NCBI RefSeq assembly: GCF_001661265.1
Contig: NW_017567019.1
Coordinates: 62,001 to 126,000, forward strand
Direction: 5' to 3'
Source: Saitoella complicata NRRL Y-17804
Lineage: Eukaryota; Ascomycota; Saitoellomycetes; Saitoellales; Saitoellaceae
DNA: 64,000 nucleotides
Under the pieces are notes generated by a model that saw nothing but the letters and a program-made list of their open reading frames with translations, searched no databases and was not told the DNA's origin. Shown piece after piece: positions 18,959 to 28,643 of the stretch (its first letter is position 1; every line of letters begins with the position of its first letter). A program made the translations under genes and the position numbers.

Positions 18959-20617
18959 ATGGACACTCGAACACTCGGTATCCTCGGCGGCGGTCAGCTG
19001 GGCCGTATGCTCGTTGAATCCGCCCACAGACTCAACATCAAAACCCTCCTCCTCGACGCTCCCGGCGCTCCCGCAAAGCAAATCAACGCCCTCCATGACC
19101 ACATCGACGGTTCCTTCAAAGACGCCGCAAAGATCAAGGAGCTTTCCCAGCGCTGCGACGTCATCACTACCGAGATCGAGCACGTCGATGCAGCTCCGTT
19201 GGCGGAACTCGAGAAGCAGGGATTCGAGGTTTGGCCGTCGAGTGCTACGATTATCACGATTCAGGATAAGTACGTCCAGCACAAACACCTCGCCGAACAC
19301 GACCTTCCTCTGCCATACTTCATTCCGATCGACACCCCAACCACCGAGGCTCTCGAGAAGACTGGCGCAGAGCTCGGATACCCTTACATGCTCAAATCCC
19401 GTACCATGGCCTACGACGGTCGCGGAAACTACGCGGTCAAGTCCTCCACCGATATTCCTGCCGCTCTGGAAGCATTGGGCGACAAACCCCTCTACGCGGA
19501 AAAATGGTGCGAATTCACCCGCGAGTTGGCGGTGATGGTGGTTCGTGGTAAGGATGGTCAGGTGGCTTCATACCCCGCCGTCGAGACCGTACAGGAAAAC
19601 TCAATTTGTAAATACGTTTACGCTCCTGCACGGAACCTCTCCTCCGAGCTCCAATCCGCTGCGCAAAAGTTGGCACGTGAGGCGATTGCTTGTCTCCCTA
19701 CCGGCGCTGTCGGTATTTTCGGAGTCGAGATGTTTGAGCTGCCGGGTGGTAAGCTTCTCTTGAATGAGATCGCGCCCCGTCCTCACAATTCCGGTCACTA
19801 CACCCTCTCCGCCTGCGAAATCTCTCAATTCGAGGCGCATATTCGGGCTGTTATGGGGTTGCCACTTCCAGAGACGATTGGAGAGATGAAGGTGCAGCAT
19901 TGTGTCATGTACAACCTCCTCGGTGAGGAAACGATCGATGTAGCGAAGAACTCACTCAGCGTCGAGGGCGCCTCAGTCTACCTCTACGGCAAAGCAGAGA
20001 TGAAAAAGGGCAGAAAGATGGGCCATATCAACATCGTCGGCTCAACCCCCGCCGAAGTCGACGAGCGTCTCGCGCGTGTACTCGGAAAGAAGGAGCCAAA
20101 GCGCACCCCCGTGGTCGGAATCATCATGGGCTCAGACTCGGATTTACCCACGATGCGCCCCGCCGCCGAGTTCCTCACAAAATTCGATATCCCGTTCGAG
20201 TTGACGATCGTTTCTGCCCACCGGACTCCGGAGCGTATGTTCACCTACGCACAAACCGCCTCCGCCCGTGGTCTCCAAGTCATCATCGCCGGCGCAGGCG
20301 GGGCTGCGCATCTCCCCGGTATGGTAGCCGCACTGACCCCACTTCCCGTCATCGGTGTCCCCGTCCGTGGGTCTGTTCTCGATGGTGTGGATAGTTTGCA
20401 TAGTATCGTACAGATGCCGAGGGGTATTCCGGTTGCTACTGTGGCGATTGGGAATAGTACTAATGCGGGGTTGTTGGCGGTTAGGATGGTTGGGATGGGA
20501 GATTTGAGGGTTAGGGAGAAGATGGAGGGGTTTATGAGGGCGCAGAGGGAGGAGGTTGAGGGGAAGATTGAGGTGCTTGAGAAAGTTGGGTGGGAGGAGT
20601 ATGGGTTGAAGAAGTGA
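18959..20617 (+). CDS. ADE2: Phosphoribosylaminoimidazole carboxylase ADE2
   Basis: A 552-residue bifunctional purine enzyme with a PurK-like ATP-grasp domain (about 1-375; GGGQLGRML at the start, [16 protein letters not shown] near the active site) fused to a PurE domain (about 383-545; [14 protein letters not shown] and AHRTPER). It converts AIR to CAIR in IMP synthesis. The fusion is the standard fungal form and its length is normal. The last 200 bases switch to G/T-ending codons (GGGGTATTCCGGTTGCTACT). Confidence 0.97.
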   Translation: MDTRTLGILGGGQLGRMLVESAHRLNIKTLLLDAPGAPAKQINALHDHIDGSFKDAAKIKELSQRCDVITTEIEHVDAAPLAELEKQGFEVWPSSATIITIQDKYVQHKHLAEHDLPLPYFIPIDTPTTEALEKTGAELGYPYMLKSRTMAYDGRGNYAVKSSTDIPAALEALGDKPLYAEKWCEFTRELAVMVVRGKDGQVASYPAVETVQENSICKYVYAPARNLSSELQSAAQKLAREAIACLPTGAVGIFGVEMFELPGGKLLLNEIAPRPHNSGHYTLSACEISQFEAHIRAVMGLPLPETIGEMKVQHCVMYNLLGEETIDVAKNSLSVEGASVYLYGKAEMKKGRKMGHINIVGSTPAEVDERLARVLGKKEPKRTPVVGIIMGSDSDLPTMRPAAEFLTKFDIPFELTIVSAHRTPERMFTYAQTASARGLQVIIAGAGGAAHLPGMVAALTPLPVIGVPVRGSVLDGVDSLHSIVQMPRGIPVATVAIGNSTNAGLLAVRMVGMGDLRVREKMEGFMRAQREEVEGKIEVLEKVGWEEYGLKK

Positions 20618-20829
20618 GATGATAGAATGGTGTGATGGTAGGGAAGATTTGCTCTAGAGTAGGTTTTTATGGGTAATTGATCATACGTTTTGCATTGAAA
20701 TTTGTCCGCTCATGAACTGATAGTTTGGCGAGGTGAGCTTGCAAGGACGAAATTGCCGAAAGTAGGCAACACACCTGAACGACGACGCAACTTCGCTTGT
20801 GAACGGGCATATTTATGATTATAGCCATC

Positions 20830-21591
20830 CTATGCAAAGCTCTCCTCTCCTGCTCCACCCTCCTTCAGATCCAGTACTTCAACCGTACCGCTTCCCTTCG
20901 TATCCAGTCTAATCATCTCATTCAAATCCTTCAACAACCCCGGCTCAATAAGCCCAACCCACTCCCACTCCTCCCCAACCTCCTCGTCCTCCTTCTCCGC
21001 ACCCTGCATCTCCGCCATCTTCGGCCTAATCTTCTTCGCATCTTTCCCATCTGCGACGATTCGGACACGCATACGTGCACGCTTGATATCGAGACCACCT
21101 TTCGTTGCTAGAGCAGAGATCGCGGCGGACATTTGCGCTTTGACGGGTCTGGTTGGGTGGAGTGAGAATCCGGATGCTTTTATCGCTTTTTCGAGCATGG
21201 AGGGGGGGTAGGGTCTCGATGTTCGTGGGTCGATACATGATTCTGAGAGGAGGTGTACGAGGTTTTGGACGCCTGCTTCTTGGTTCGCCGAGCGTTCTTT
21301 GTCACCGACTTGCATTTCTCCCTTCTTCAAGATTTCTGCCACGCACTCCTCCACATTCTCCGTCTTGAAGCACTTTTTGAGGTCTTCGGATGAGGCGACT
21401 TGGCCTTTCGATACGTTCATGAAGACATTGCTGATTTGGAGGACTTCATCTAGGTTCTTTTCAGTGCCGGAGCGGTATTCTTGAACTTTGTTTTTATAGC
21501 AGGCGATCTCGAATCTCTTGCCGCCTTTTCGGAGGCGGACGATAGAGACGTTCGTAAGCTTGATTTGGCCGGAGGGTTGGAAGATGCCCAT
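20830..21591 (-). CDS. SDO1: Ribosome maturation protein SDO1 (SBDS)
   Basis: A 253-residue SBDS protein, the cofactor that works with the EFL1 GTPase to evict Tif6/eIF6 from 60S subunits in the cytoplasm. The start at 21591 (MGIFQPSGQIKLTNV) is chosen over an upstream in-frame opening to 21783, because the SBDS FYSH domain begins there. FEIACYKNKVQEYRSG and SCIDPRTSRPYPPSMLEKA are family hallmarks. The gene is convergent with ADE2 and divergent from the glucosidase gene, with 120 bases between the two starts. Confidence 0.96.
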   Translation of the reverse strand: MGIFQPSGQIKLTNVSIVRLRKGGKRFEIACYKNKVQEYRSGTEKNLDEVLQISNVFMNVSKGQVASSEDLKKCFKTENVEECVAEILKKGEMQVGDKERSANQEAGVQNLVHLLSESCIDPRTSRPYPPSMLEKAIKASGFSLHPTRPVKAQMSAAISALATKGGLDIKRARMRVRIVADGKDAKKIRPKMAEMQGAEKEDEEVGEEWEWVGLIEPGLLKDLNEMIRLDTKGSGTVEVLDLKEGGAGEESFA

Positions 21592-21676
21592 GATCTTTTG
21601 GAGGTAATTGTCGTCGTGCTGGTCTGATCGACTTAGAAGATCTCGGCCTGCTGTTGACGTGTGGCGGTGCACGGCG

Positions 21677-21689
21677 TGTAACGTAGACA
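21677..21689 (+). promoter_or_regulatory. TGTAACGTAGACA promoter word
   Basis: An exact second copy of the word at 13848. It lies 22 bases before the glucosidase ATG and 85 bases upstream of the SDO1 ATG on the other strand. Function is inferred from recurrence. Confidence 0.5.
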
Positions 21690-21711
21690 CCACTTCTGCC
21701 ACCTCTTCGAA

Positions 21712-23880
21712 ATGCCTGTTACGTGTGACGCGAACGATTTCGCCTATATCAAAGCTTCGACACTCTCTTCCAATGGCCGGCAATTCACCGACGAGTTTGG
21801 GCGTACGCTGTCCTTGAGGGGCTTGAATGTCGGTGGAGACACAAAACTGCCCTCTTCCGTTTCGTCTGATGGGAAGTTATCGTTCGTTGGGCGTCCGTTT
21901 CCGTTGGAGGAGGCGAGGCAGAGGTTGGAGCAGATGAAAGCGTGGGGGGTGGGGATGTTACGGTGGTTGGTCACCTGGGAAGCTCTGGAGCACCGAGCGC
22001 CTGGTATCTATGATGATGACTACGTCAGTTACCTCATTGCCGTTTTGAAGATCGCTAAGAATTTGGGACTTCTTGTTTTCATTGACATTCATCAGGATGT
22101 GTGGAGTCGGCATTCGGGCGGTTCGGGCGCTCCGGAGTGGACGTTTGAGTTGGCTGGGTTGGACGTGACGAAACTGAGGGAGACGCATGCGGCTAGTTTG
22201 TTGTCGGAGGAGGAGAAGGGGGAGTTGGGGGCGGACGCGGGGCCGAGCGGACGGTTGTGGCCGACAAATTATTCGAAGTTTGCAGTGGGGACGATGTTCA
22301 CGCTGTTCTTTGCCGGGTCGACATTTGCGCCGTCTTTTGAGCATCCGAAGTTCCCAGGAGAGAACATCCAGGATATCTTGCAAAAGTACTATATTGCTGC
22401 GTTGTCGCATCTTGCACGCAGGTTGAAGAAGGCGAAGTTGACAAATGTTGTTGGATGGGATTTGATGAACGAACCGCATCATGGATGGATTGGGCTGAAG
22501 GATTTGAGGAGGTATAATGAGGATAAGGAGTTGCATCTTGGAGCTATGCCCACTGCCGTTGAGGGGATGTATCTCGCTGCTGGTATTCCCATGTCCGTTC
22601 CATATTATGAACGGAGCTGGCCACACCCGACTCGTAAGACAGGAACGAGGCTGATGAACAAGGAGGGTGTCTCGGTATGGAAGGAGGAGCGGAAGGATAT
22701 CTGGAGAGCAGAGGGAGTGTGGGATGTTAACGGTACCGGTACCCCAAGTTTGCTGAAGCCTACATACTTCACCAAAGATCCTCGCAACCGCGCCGAAATC
22801 GACTTTAGGCGTGACTTCTATGCTCCGTTTGTTCAAAAGCTTACTATAGAGCTGCGCTCGATCTTGGGGCTAGATACCTGGATCTTCCTCGAGCCCGTCC
22901 CGAACGAGTCTCCCAAGTGGATCATGCCAAACGATGGGTTGGGGAAGGTCTGTTATGCACCTCATTGGTACGACCTTCGCGTACTTTTCGAAAAGGAGTT
23001 CTCACCAAAGGTCTCCTTTAATGTACAAGCGTTGTCAAACGGTTCCCGGAATTTATTGGCACATACCTATCTCGGCCTGAACGGCCTTCTGAAGAACTAC
23101 ACCACACAGTTCAAGACTTTCGTGGATGACTTACGACACTTCCCTATCAACACTCCAGTCCTAATAGGCGAGACAGGTGTCCCGTTTGACCAGAATGACC
23201 GACATGGGTACAAGACAGGCGACTGGACCTTGCCTAGTCAACAGCTTGAGGCGATGCTGGGCGCCATGGAGAAGAATTTAATCTTGAATTATACGTTGTG
23301 GACGTACTCCGCCGGGAATAACGGACCGGAGACAGCTGGTGATAAATGGAATCTAGAGGATTTGAGTTTGATCTCACAGCATTCTTCCGTCAAGGATTTG
23401 AATGGAGGAGCGCACGAAGGAATCTACGACAACTTGAGAGTGACCGACGTCTTCATTCGTCCTTACGCACCTAAGGTCGCTGGAGAAGTGAAGGAAATGA
23501 TCTGGGATCCGAAGAAGAAACTGTTCAAGCTGGTATTCATGCCAAACGTAGTGAAGGACGAGGAAGACTACGGCCGAAGAATCACGGAAATCTTCATCCC
23601 TCGTATCCACTTCCCCAAGGGATTGAAACTGATAGAGCGAGCTGGCAAGGAAAAGAAGATTGTCCTCGAGCCGAAGATCAAGTACGGTGATATCACGGAA
23701 GACCAGACTGTCTACTATATGCATGAAGTTGGACAAGACCTGGTGACGCTGGAGTTCAGCGATCCAGAGCATGAGGTGGAGGAAAAGAGCGCGGTGTCGT
23801 GGACTTTGATCTTGACATTGATGTTGCCTCTTTTGGTTCTGCTTTTGGCATTGGGGTCTAGGAAAGGATACTTAGAATAG
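21712..23880 (+). CDS. GH5 steryl-glucosidase / glucosylceramidase, membrane-anchored
   Basis: A 722-residue glycoside hydrolase of the fungal EGCrP/Egh1 type (GH5), which removes glucose from ergosteryl-glucoside or glucosylceramide. The TIM-barrel opens with LRGLNVGGDTK. The acid/base glutamate is E254 in DLMNEPHHG and the nucleophile E487 in LIGETGVPFD. A beta-sandwich region follows (about 600-680). The C-terminus carries one hydrophobic helix (WTLILTLMLPLLVLLLALG, about 695-713) with a short RKGYLE tail, implying a tail anchor. There is no N-terminal signal peptide, so the catalytic domain is probably cytosolic or faces the vacuole surface. Which lipid it cleaves cannot be told from sequence. 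Confidence 0.9.
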   Translation: MPVTCDANDFAYIKASTLSSNGRQFTDEFGRTLSLRGLNVGGDTKLPSSVSSDGKLSFVGRPFPLEEARQRLEQMKAWGVGMLRWLVTWEALEHRAPGIYDDDYVSYLIAVLKIAKNLGLLVFIDIHQDVWSRHSGGSGAPEWTFELAGLDVTKLRETHAASLLSEEEKGELGADAGPSGRLWPTNYSKFAVGTMFTLFFAGSTFAPSFEHPKFPGENIQDILQKYYIAALSHLARRLKKAKLTNVVGWDLMNEPHHGWIGLKDLRRYNEDKELHLGAMPTAVEGMYLAAGIPMSVPYYERSWPHPTRKTGTRLMNKEGVSVWKEERKDIWRAEGVWDVNGTGTPSLLKPTYFTKDPRNRAEIDFRRDFYAPFVQKLTIELRSILGLDTWIFLEPVPNESPKWIMPNDGLGKVCYAPHWYDLRVLFEKEFSPKVSFNVQALSNGSRNLLAHTYLGLNGLLKNYTTQFKTFVDDLRHFPINTPVLIGETGVPFDQNDRHGYKTGDWTLPSQQLEAMLGAMEKNLILNYTLWTYSAGNNGPETAGDKWNLEDLSLISQHSSVKDLNGGAHEGIYDNLRVTDVFIRPYAPKVAGEVKEMIWDPKKKLFKLVFMPNVVKDEEDYGRRITEIFIPRIHFPKGLKLIERAGKEKKIVLEPKIKYGDITEDQTVYYMHEVGQDLVTLEFSDPEHEVEEKSAVSWTLILTLMLPLLVLLLALGSRKGYLE

Positions 23881-24113
23881 TCGGTACATGCGTAGATGTG
23901 TTCAAGTGCACACGTCCAGACCCTCACGGTGGGTCGTTCAGACATGCACAGAAGAAGCCCTGAAAGAAGATAGAAATACACCAGATTGTTCCGAAGACTT
24001 TCAGATCAGAAGGTAATTCTCACGACTTGTTTCGTCCGTGATGACTTACCCTCATTAACACGTCGCGTCGAACCAGTTGACGCGTAATTTATGGAGGCGA
24101 CCGAGACGGCAGC

Positions 24114-24121
24114 ACGTAGAC
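24114..24121 (+). promoter_or_regulatory. ACGTAGAC half-word upstream of RFA1
   Basis: ACGTAGAC lies 30 bases before the RFA1 ATG in the same orientation as the fuller TGTAACGTAGACA words. It matches only eight bases, so chance is possible. Confidence 0.3.
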
Positions 24122-24151
24122 TCACCCACCAACACCCTATAGCATACAGAT

Positions 24152-25966
24152 ATGGCCGACTCACTATCCGTCGGTGCTCTCAGAGCGATTTATGATGATA
24201 CTCCCGAATCAGCAAATCACCAGACCCCTCTCCTCCAGGTCCTCCAGGTCAAGGAGCTCAACTCCTCCGGCCCCACTGCACCAAAACGCTTCCGTCTCGT
24301 CCTCTCCGACTCGGTCAACTTTGTCCAATCCATGGCTGCTACTCAACTGAATGACCAAGTTGCTGCTATCCAGCGAGGAATGTTCGTCAGGCTGAACCAG
24401 TTCACCTGCAACACCATGAAGGACCGCAAGATCTTCATTGTCTTGGGATTGGAGATTGTGGTGGAGCTCGGCATTCAGGAGAAGATCGGAAATCCGCAAC
24501 CTCTCAATGAGACGGCTGCACAGCCTGCTGCTCCTCAACAACCCCCGACCTCCAATGCTACGACCTTTTACGGCAATAAGCCAGCACAGCCGCAAGCTGC
24601 TCCCCGCCGTCCTCCGGCCTACAACAACATTCCTCAAGGCCAACCCCCGAACGGACCTATCTACCCTATCGAGGGTCTTTCTCCTTACCAGAACAAGTGG
24701 ACGATTCGAGCTCGTGTTGCGCACAAGTCCGAGATCAAGCACTACCACAACCAGCGTGGTGAAGGCAAGCTCTTCTCCTGTACTTTCCTCGACGAAACGG
24801 GTGAGATCCGTGCTACGGGCTTCAACGACGCAGTGGATCAACTCTATGAGTTGTTGCAGGAGGGAAGTGTGTATATGGTAAGCAAGTGCAGGGTGAATAT
24901 TGCCAAGAAGCAATTCTCCAATGTGAACAACGAGTATGAGCTTACCTTCGAGCGTGACACCGAGGTTGTCAAATGCGATGATGCAGATGCTATTGTACCA
25001 CAACTTCGTTTCTCTTTCGTCGAGTTGGGAAGATTACAGGAGGTTGAGAAGGACTCCGTCTGCGACGTTATTGGCATCGTCAAGGACATCGGAGACGTGT
25101 CGGAGATGACCTCCAAGACTACCAACAAGCCTTTCTCCAAGCGTGAAATCACCCTGGTCGATGCCTCAAATTACTCCGTCCGCGTCACGCTCTGGGGTAA
25201 CACCGCTGCAACCTTCAACGCTCCTCTCGAGTCCGTTCTCGCTTTCAAGGGGGTCAAGGTCTCTGACTTTGGTGGAAGAAGTTTGAGTATGAACGGTCCC
25301 GCCACAATGAACCTTAACCCCGACATCCCCGAAGCCCACCAACTCAAGGGCTGGTACGACTCTCAAGGCCGCACCATCTCCTTCTCCTCCCACGCCAATT
25401 CATCCTCCCTCGGTGCCGCCACCGGCCGCTCCAAGGACCCTCTCAAGACTCTCGCACAAATTAAGGATGAGAACATCGGTATGGGCGAGGTTCCCGAGTA
25501 CTTCTCCGCCAAAGCCACTATTGTCTTCATCAAGCAAGAAAACGTCTCTTACCCTGCTTGTCAGTCTCCAGACTGTAACAAGAAGGTCCTCGAGGATACC
25601 GAAGGCCAATGGCGATGCGAGAAGTGCGACAAGTCCTGGCCTGCACCACAGTGGAGATACATTATGACCCTGTCCGTCAACGACCACACCGGCCAAGCCT
25701 GGTTCTCAACCTTCGACGACGTTGGCCATCAGATCCTTGGTGTCACTGCTACGGACCTGCACAACATGAAAGAGGAGGACGAGATCCGCGCTGGCGAGGT
25801 TTTCTCGGAGGCGAACTGTAGGACGTGGATCTTTAGGTGTAGGGCGAAGCAGGATAACTTTGGTGGACAGGTGAGGATGAGGTACAGTGTTATGAATGCT
25901 ACGCCGGTTGATTATCGTGCTGGTGCGAAGGAGTTGATGGATGTTATCAAGTCTTACGGTGCCTAG
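24152..25966 (+). CDS. RFA1: Replication protein A large subunit RFA1
   Basis: A 604-residue RPA70 homologue, the main single-stranded DNA-binding protein of replication and repair. It shows the N-terminal protein-interaction OB fold (1-110), a linker, and DNA-binding domains A (starting PYQNKWTIRARVAHKSEI), B and C. Domain C carries the zinc ribbon YPACQSPDC...WRCEKCD (C4C-C2C type). The length matches yeast Rfa1. Single exon with no irregularity. Confidence 0.97.
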   Translation: MADSLSVGALRAIYDDTPESANHQTPLLQVLQVKELNSSGPTAPKRFRLVLSDSVNFVQSMAATQLNDQVAAIQRGMFVRLNQFTCNTMKDRKIFIVLGLEIVVELGIQEKIGNPQPLNETAAQPAAPQQPPTSNATTFYGNKPAQPQAAPRRPPAYNNIPQGQPPNGPIYPIEGLSPYQNKWTIRARVAHKSEIKHYHNQRGEGKLFSCTFLDETGEIRATGFNDAVDQLYELLQEGSVYMVSKCRVNIAKKQFSNVNNEYELTFERDTEVVKCDDADAIVPQLRFSFVELGRLQEVEKDSVCDVIGIVKDIGDVSEMTSKTTNKPFSKREITLVDASNYSVRVTLWGNTAATFNAPLESVLAFKGVKVSDFGGRSLSMNGPATMNLNPDIPEAHQLKGWYDSQGRTISFSSHANSSSLGAATGRSKDPLKTLAQIKDENIGMGEVPEYFSAKATIVFIKQENVSYPACQSPDCNKKVLEDTEGQWRCEKCDKSWPAPQWRYIMTLSVNDHTGQAWFSTFDDVGHQILGVTATDLHNMKEEDEIRAGEVFSEANCRTWIFRCRAKQDNFGGQVRMRYSVMNATPVDYRAGAKELMDVIKSYGA

Positions 25967-26108
25967 ATAGTGGGGGTGTAACGTTATTAGTATTTGGTTG
26001 AGAAAACCGTATTACAATTCCGTGTCACCAGTCAAACTACACAAGACTACCGGTATCAAGAAACCCAGAACGCCAAATAAAACCGCGCCTGCCCTCTGCC
26101 ATATTCAC

Positions 26109-28396
26109 TTAAACCAACTCCCCATCTCCCTCTTCATACTCGCCTTCATCTTCCTCCTCGCTCCACTCCAAGGTCTCCAGAGCCTGCATAGCCTTCCTCT
26201 GCACCTCCTTCAACCCGCTCACTTCCTCAACCCACCCCGGCTCCCTCAAAGCGTTCTCCACAAATTCCCATCCCATGTCGCGGTACATGTTCACGATCTT
26301 CGGTGAACACGCAGAGCAGCAATCATATGCTGATCCATGTATGAGTAGCTGCGTCCAATTATTGAGGAACCCGCGGATTTGGTGGGGGATCAGGCCGAGT
26401 GGGTGGAGATCATCTTCGGTGGATGACGGAACGGATGATCCTCGAGTGGCCATGCTCGAGGCGGTAGGCGGTGCAGGGGCTGAGGTCCTTTGAGGATGTT
26501 GCGTAATGGACACGAGCAACTCGACCGCCAAAGCACTGGCAATACTCGCCAATCCAGGTCGAGTGACAGTACACATCTGATCAAGCGTACGATCCGACAA
26601 ACTCTGCACAAAACAATCAGTACACCCAGACAACATCACAACATCGTCGAGAGAGCAACTTACATCAACAGGCGCAACCACATCATTACAGAAATAACAC
26701 CCCAACCTCTCCCCCTCCGGCACCGTCGCGCTCGCCTCCACCTCCTCCGCAACACTATCCTCCACCACACTCGTATCAATCTGGGCCGGTACGCCTTCGC
26801 CATGTCTCATGACCACATACGAATCAAAGCCAAGTGCAGCGTTGATGACGATTTTGTTCATCGCTGCGCCCATGAGTGTCGGGAGCCAACGAGACTCGCG
26901 CGAGTCCATGAGGAGGAAGATCGCGTCATGTTCGGAGAAGATTCGTTGTAGGGTTTCCCAGTCCGCTCGGGTCTTTTCGACGTCCGTGGGTGGGTGGCCG
27001 GGCATAGGAACACCGAGCGACAACCCTGTTGCCTCAACACCTGGGTAAATCTCCTTCAGCGCCTCAGCGGCTCGCTGAGCCTTAGGTCTCCCTCCTCCCT
27101 TGCAATCCTCAAACCCGAATAAACTTTGCCTGACGGGATTACTCCAACTCACCCGCCCACTATCCACAAACGTCACCTTCCGCACACCCCACCCCAACAA
27201 CGTCCTCGCAACACCACACCCAAGCGTCCCAGCACCGAGCAACAGGCAGCGCGTAGCTGAGATCGTAGGTAAATCCAACGAGGGCGCAATCCTCCAACGC
27301 ATAAGCTTTAAGTTCAAGTCAACCGCGGTAGACGCAAGAGCATGCGGATCCATCATAGGTCCTAGATCGACGCGGCGAGGACGGAGTTTGTTCTGTGTAT
27401 CGCGCTCCCACCCAGAATGTTTTGGAAGGGCAGGAGGTCGAGTCGCCGTCGTCGAGACGTCGAGGACGAAGGTTGGCGATTGTCCTGAGGACGACCCTGG
27501 CTGTTCGCGATAGGATAGGAGTTTGATCCTCGTCACGTTGTACTTCGCTAATACCGCCATCAGGAGGTTCCGGGCTGGCCAGGCAGGCGTAAGTGGTTGT
27601 GTCGACGGATCGACGAACGCAACGATCCTCTGTACGGGACACGTCAGCATATCTCAACATTATGAGGATGGGACTATGGTGTGTCGTACCGCACCCTCGG
27701 GTGTAACTTTGAAGAACGTCTCCCACTCCTCCAATTTCCCGATTTCCCAGCGAGGTGCACCCCCATAATCCGCCATCTTCATCAGCCAAAACCCTTTTTG
27801 GCAAGGCTCGACGCCATCCATCCAGGTTTCTACGACCTCTCTGAGAAAACTCGCTTCGTCCGCACTGAAGGTGTCCACTTTCTCTTTTCTGACCCATGTC
27901 GGCTCCGTGTGTAGTACCGGGAAGCAAAACCAGTACGTGAATATATACTTCTTCAGGTCCGCGTAGCAGAGTAATGAAAAGATGGCTAGTATCGAAGGGT
28001 CCGTAAGGGGTTCTGAAGAATTGATCGCTGACCATAGCGATTCCGCCGAAGAAGTCAAGAAAGCGTTCTTATCTAACCGCTTAAAGTCCTCAATAGTATT
28101 GCAGTTCTTGATGGTCCCTTTCGCTCGACAATAGCCTCCTGATGTCCTGTAAAGAACGATTAGCGTTGGCTCCCTTATCCTCATCATGCAAAGACATACT
28201 CTTCATCGGTTCTCAACGCGTTTGGACCAAGCTCTAACCAACAGCTGCCTCCACTCATGCCCTGCTTGTACTGTCCCACAACTTCCCGTGCCGAATCATC
28301 AAGACCATCAAGATCGATCTTCTGATTCGACAGAGCGTGCCAGAATGCGGCATCGACGGTGGAGGAGAAAGGAGCGAACAGGACTGGCTGTGACAT
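26109..28396 (-). CDS. ATG7: Autophagy E1 enzyme ATG7, four exons
   Basis: Splicing 28396-28200, 28146-27690, 27629-26664 and 26603-26109 gives 704 residues in one frame. ATG7 activates Atg8 and Atg12 and passes them to Atg3 and Atg10. The N-terminal domain starts MSQPVLFAPFSSTVD, the adenylation domain has LLGAGTLGCGVARTLL, and the catalytic cysteine is C551 in TLDQMCTVTRPG. The three introns (53, 60 and 60 nt) have donors GTATGT, GTACGA and GTAAGT. The last intron (26604-26663) has no stop and a length divisible by three, so unspliced mRNA would stay in frame and add 20 residues just before the active-site loop. Splicing is supported by the family's uninterrupted NDVVAP-to-SLTDRT region. 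The C-terminus is acidic. Confidence 0.94.
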
Positions 28397-28551
28397 CTTG
28401 ATCCTGGAGATACTGACAACTGGTCTGTGGAGCGTAGTGATGAGAGATGAAAGGTTTCGAGCGGAGTGTAGGCGCAGGAAATATATGGGATGAGAGAGTT
28501 GATGGGTTACGTGATACGCGCGGGGTATCGATACCCGCATCGGGCAACGCT

Positions 28552-28564
28552 TGTAACGTATACT
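28552..28564 (+). promoter_or_regulatory. TGTAACGTATACT, variant of the promoter word
   Basis: TGTAACGTATACT differs at two positions from the word at 13848. It lies 79 bases before the TFC6 ATG in the promoter shared with ATG7. It is listed because it falls in the same kind of position; on its own it is weak. Confidence 0.3.
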
Positions 28565-28643
28565 TGCGTACCGGACGGCAGACGGTACGACAACACAACA
28601 ACACCTCCTCGACAATTTCATGAGGAAATCAACAGCAACTTGA

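Noticed and set aside
21592-21783. In-frame 64-codon extension of SDO1
   Set aside because: SBDS homology begins at MGIFQPSG; the extension overlaps the start of the divergent glucosidase gene and the promoter word.
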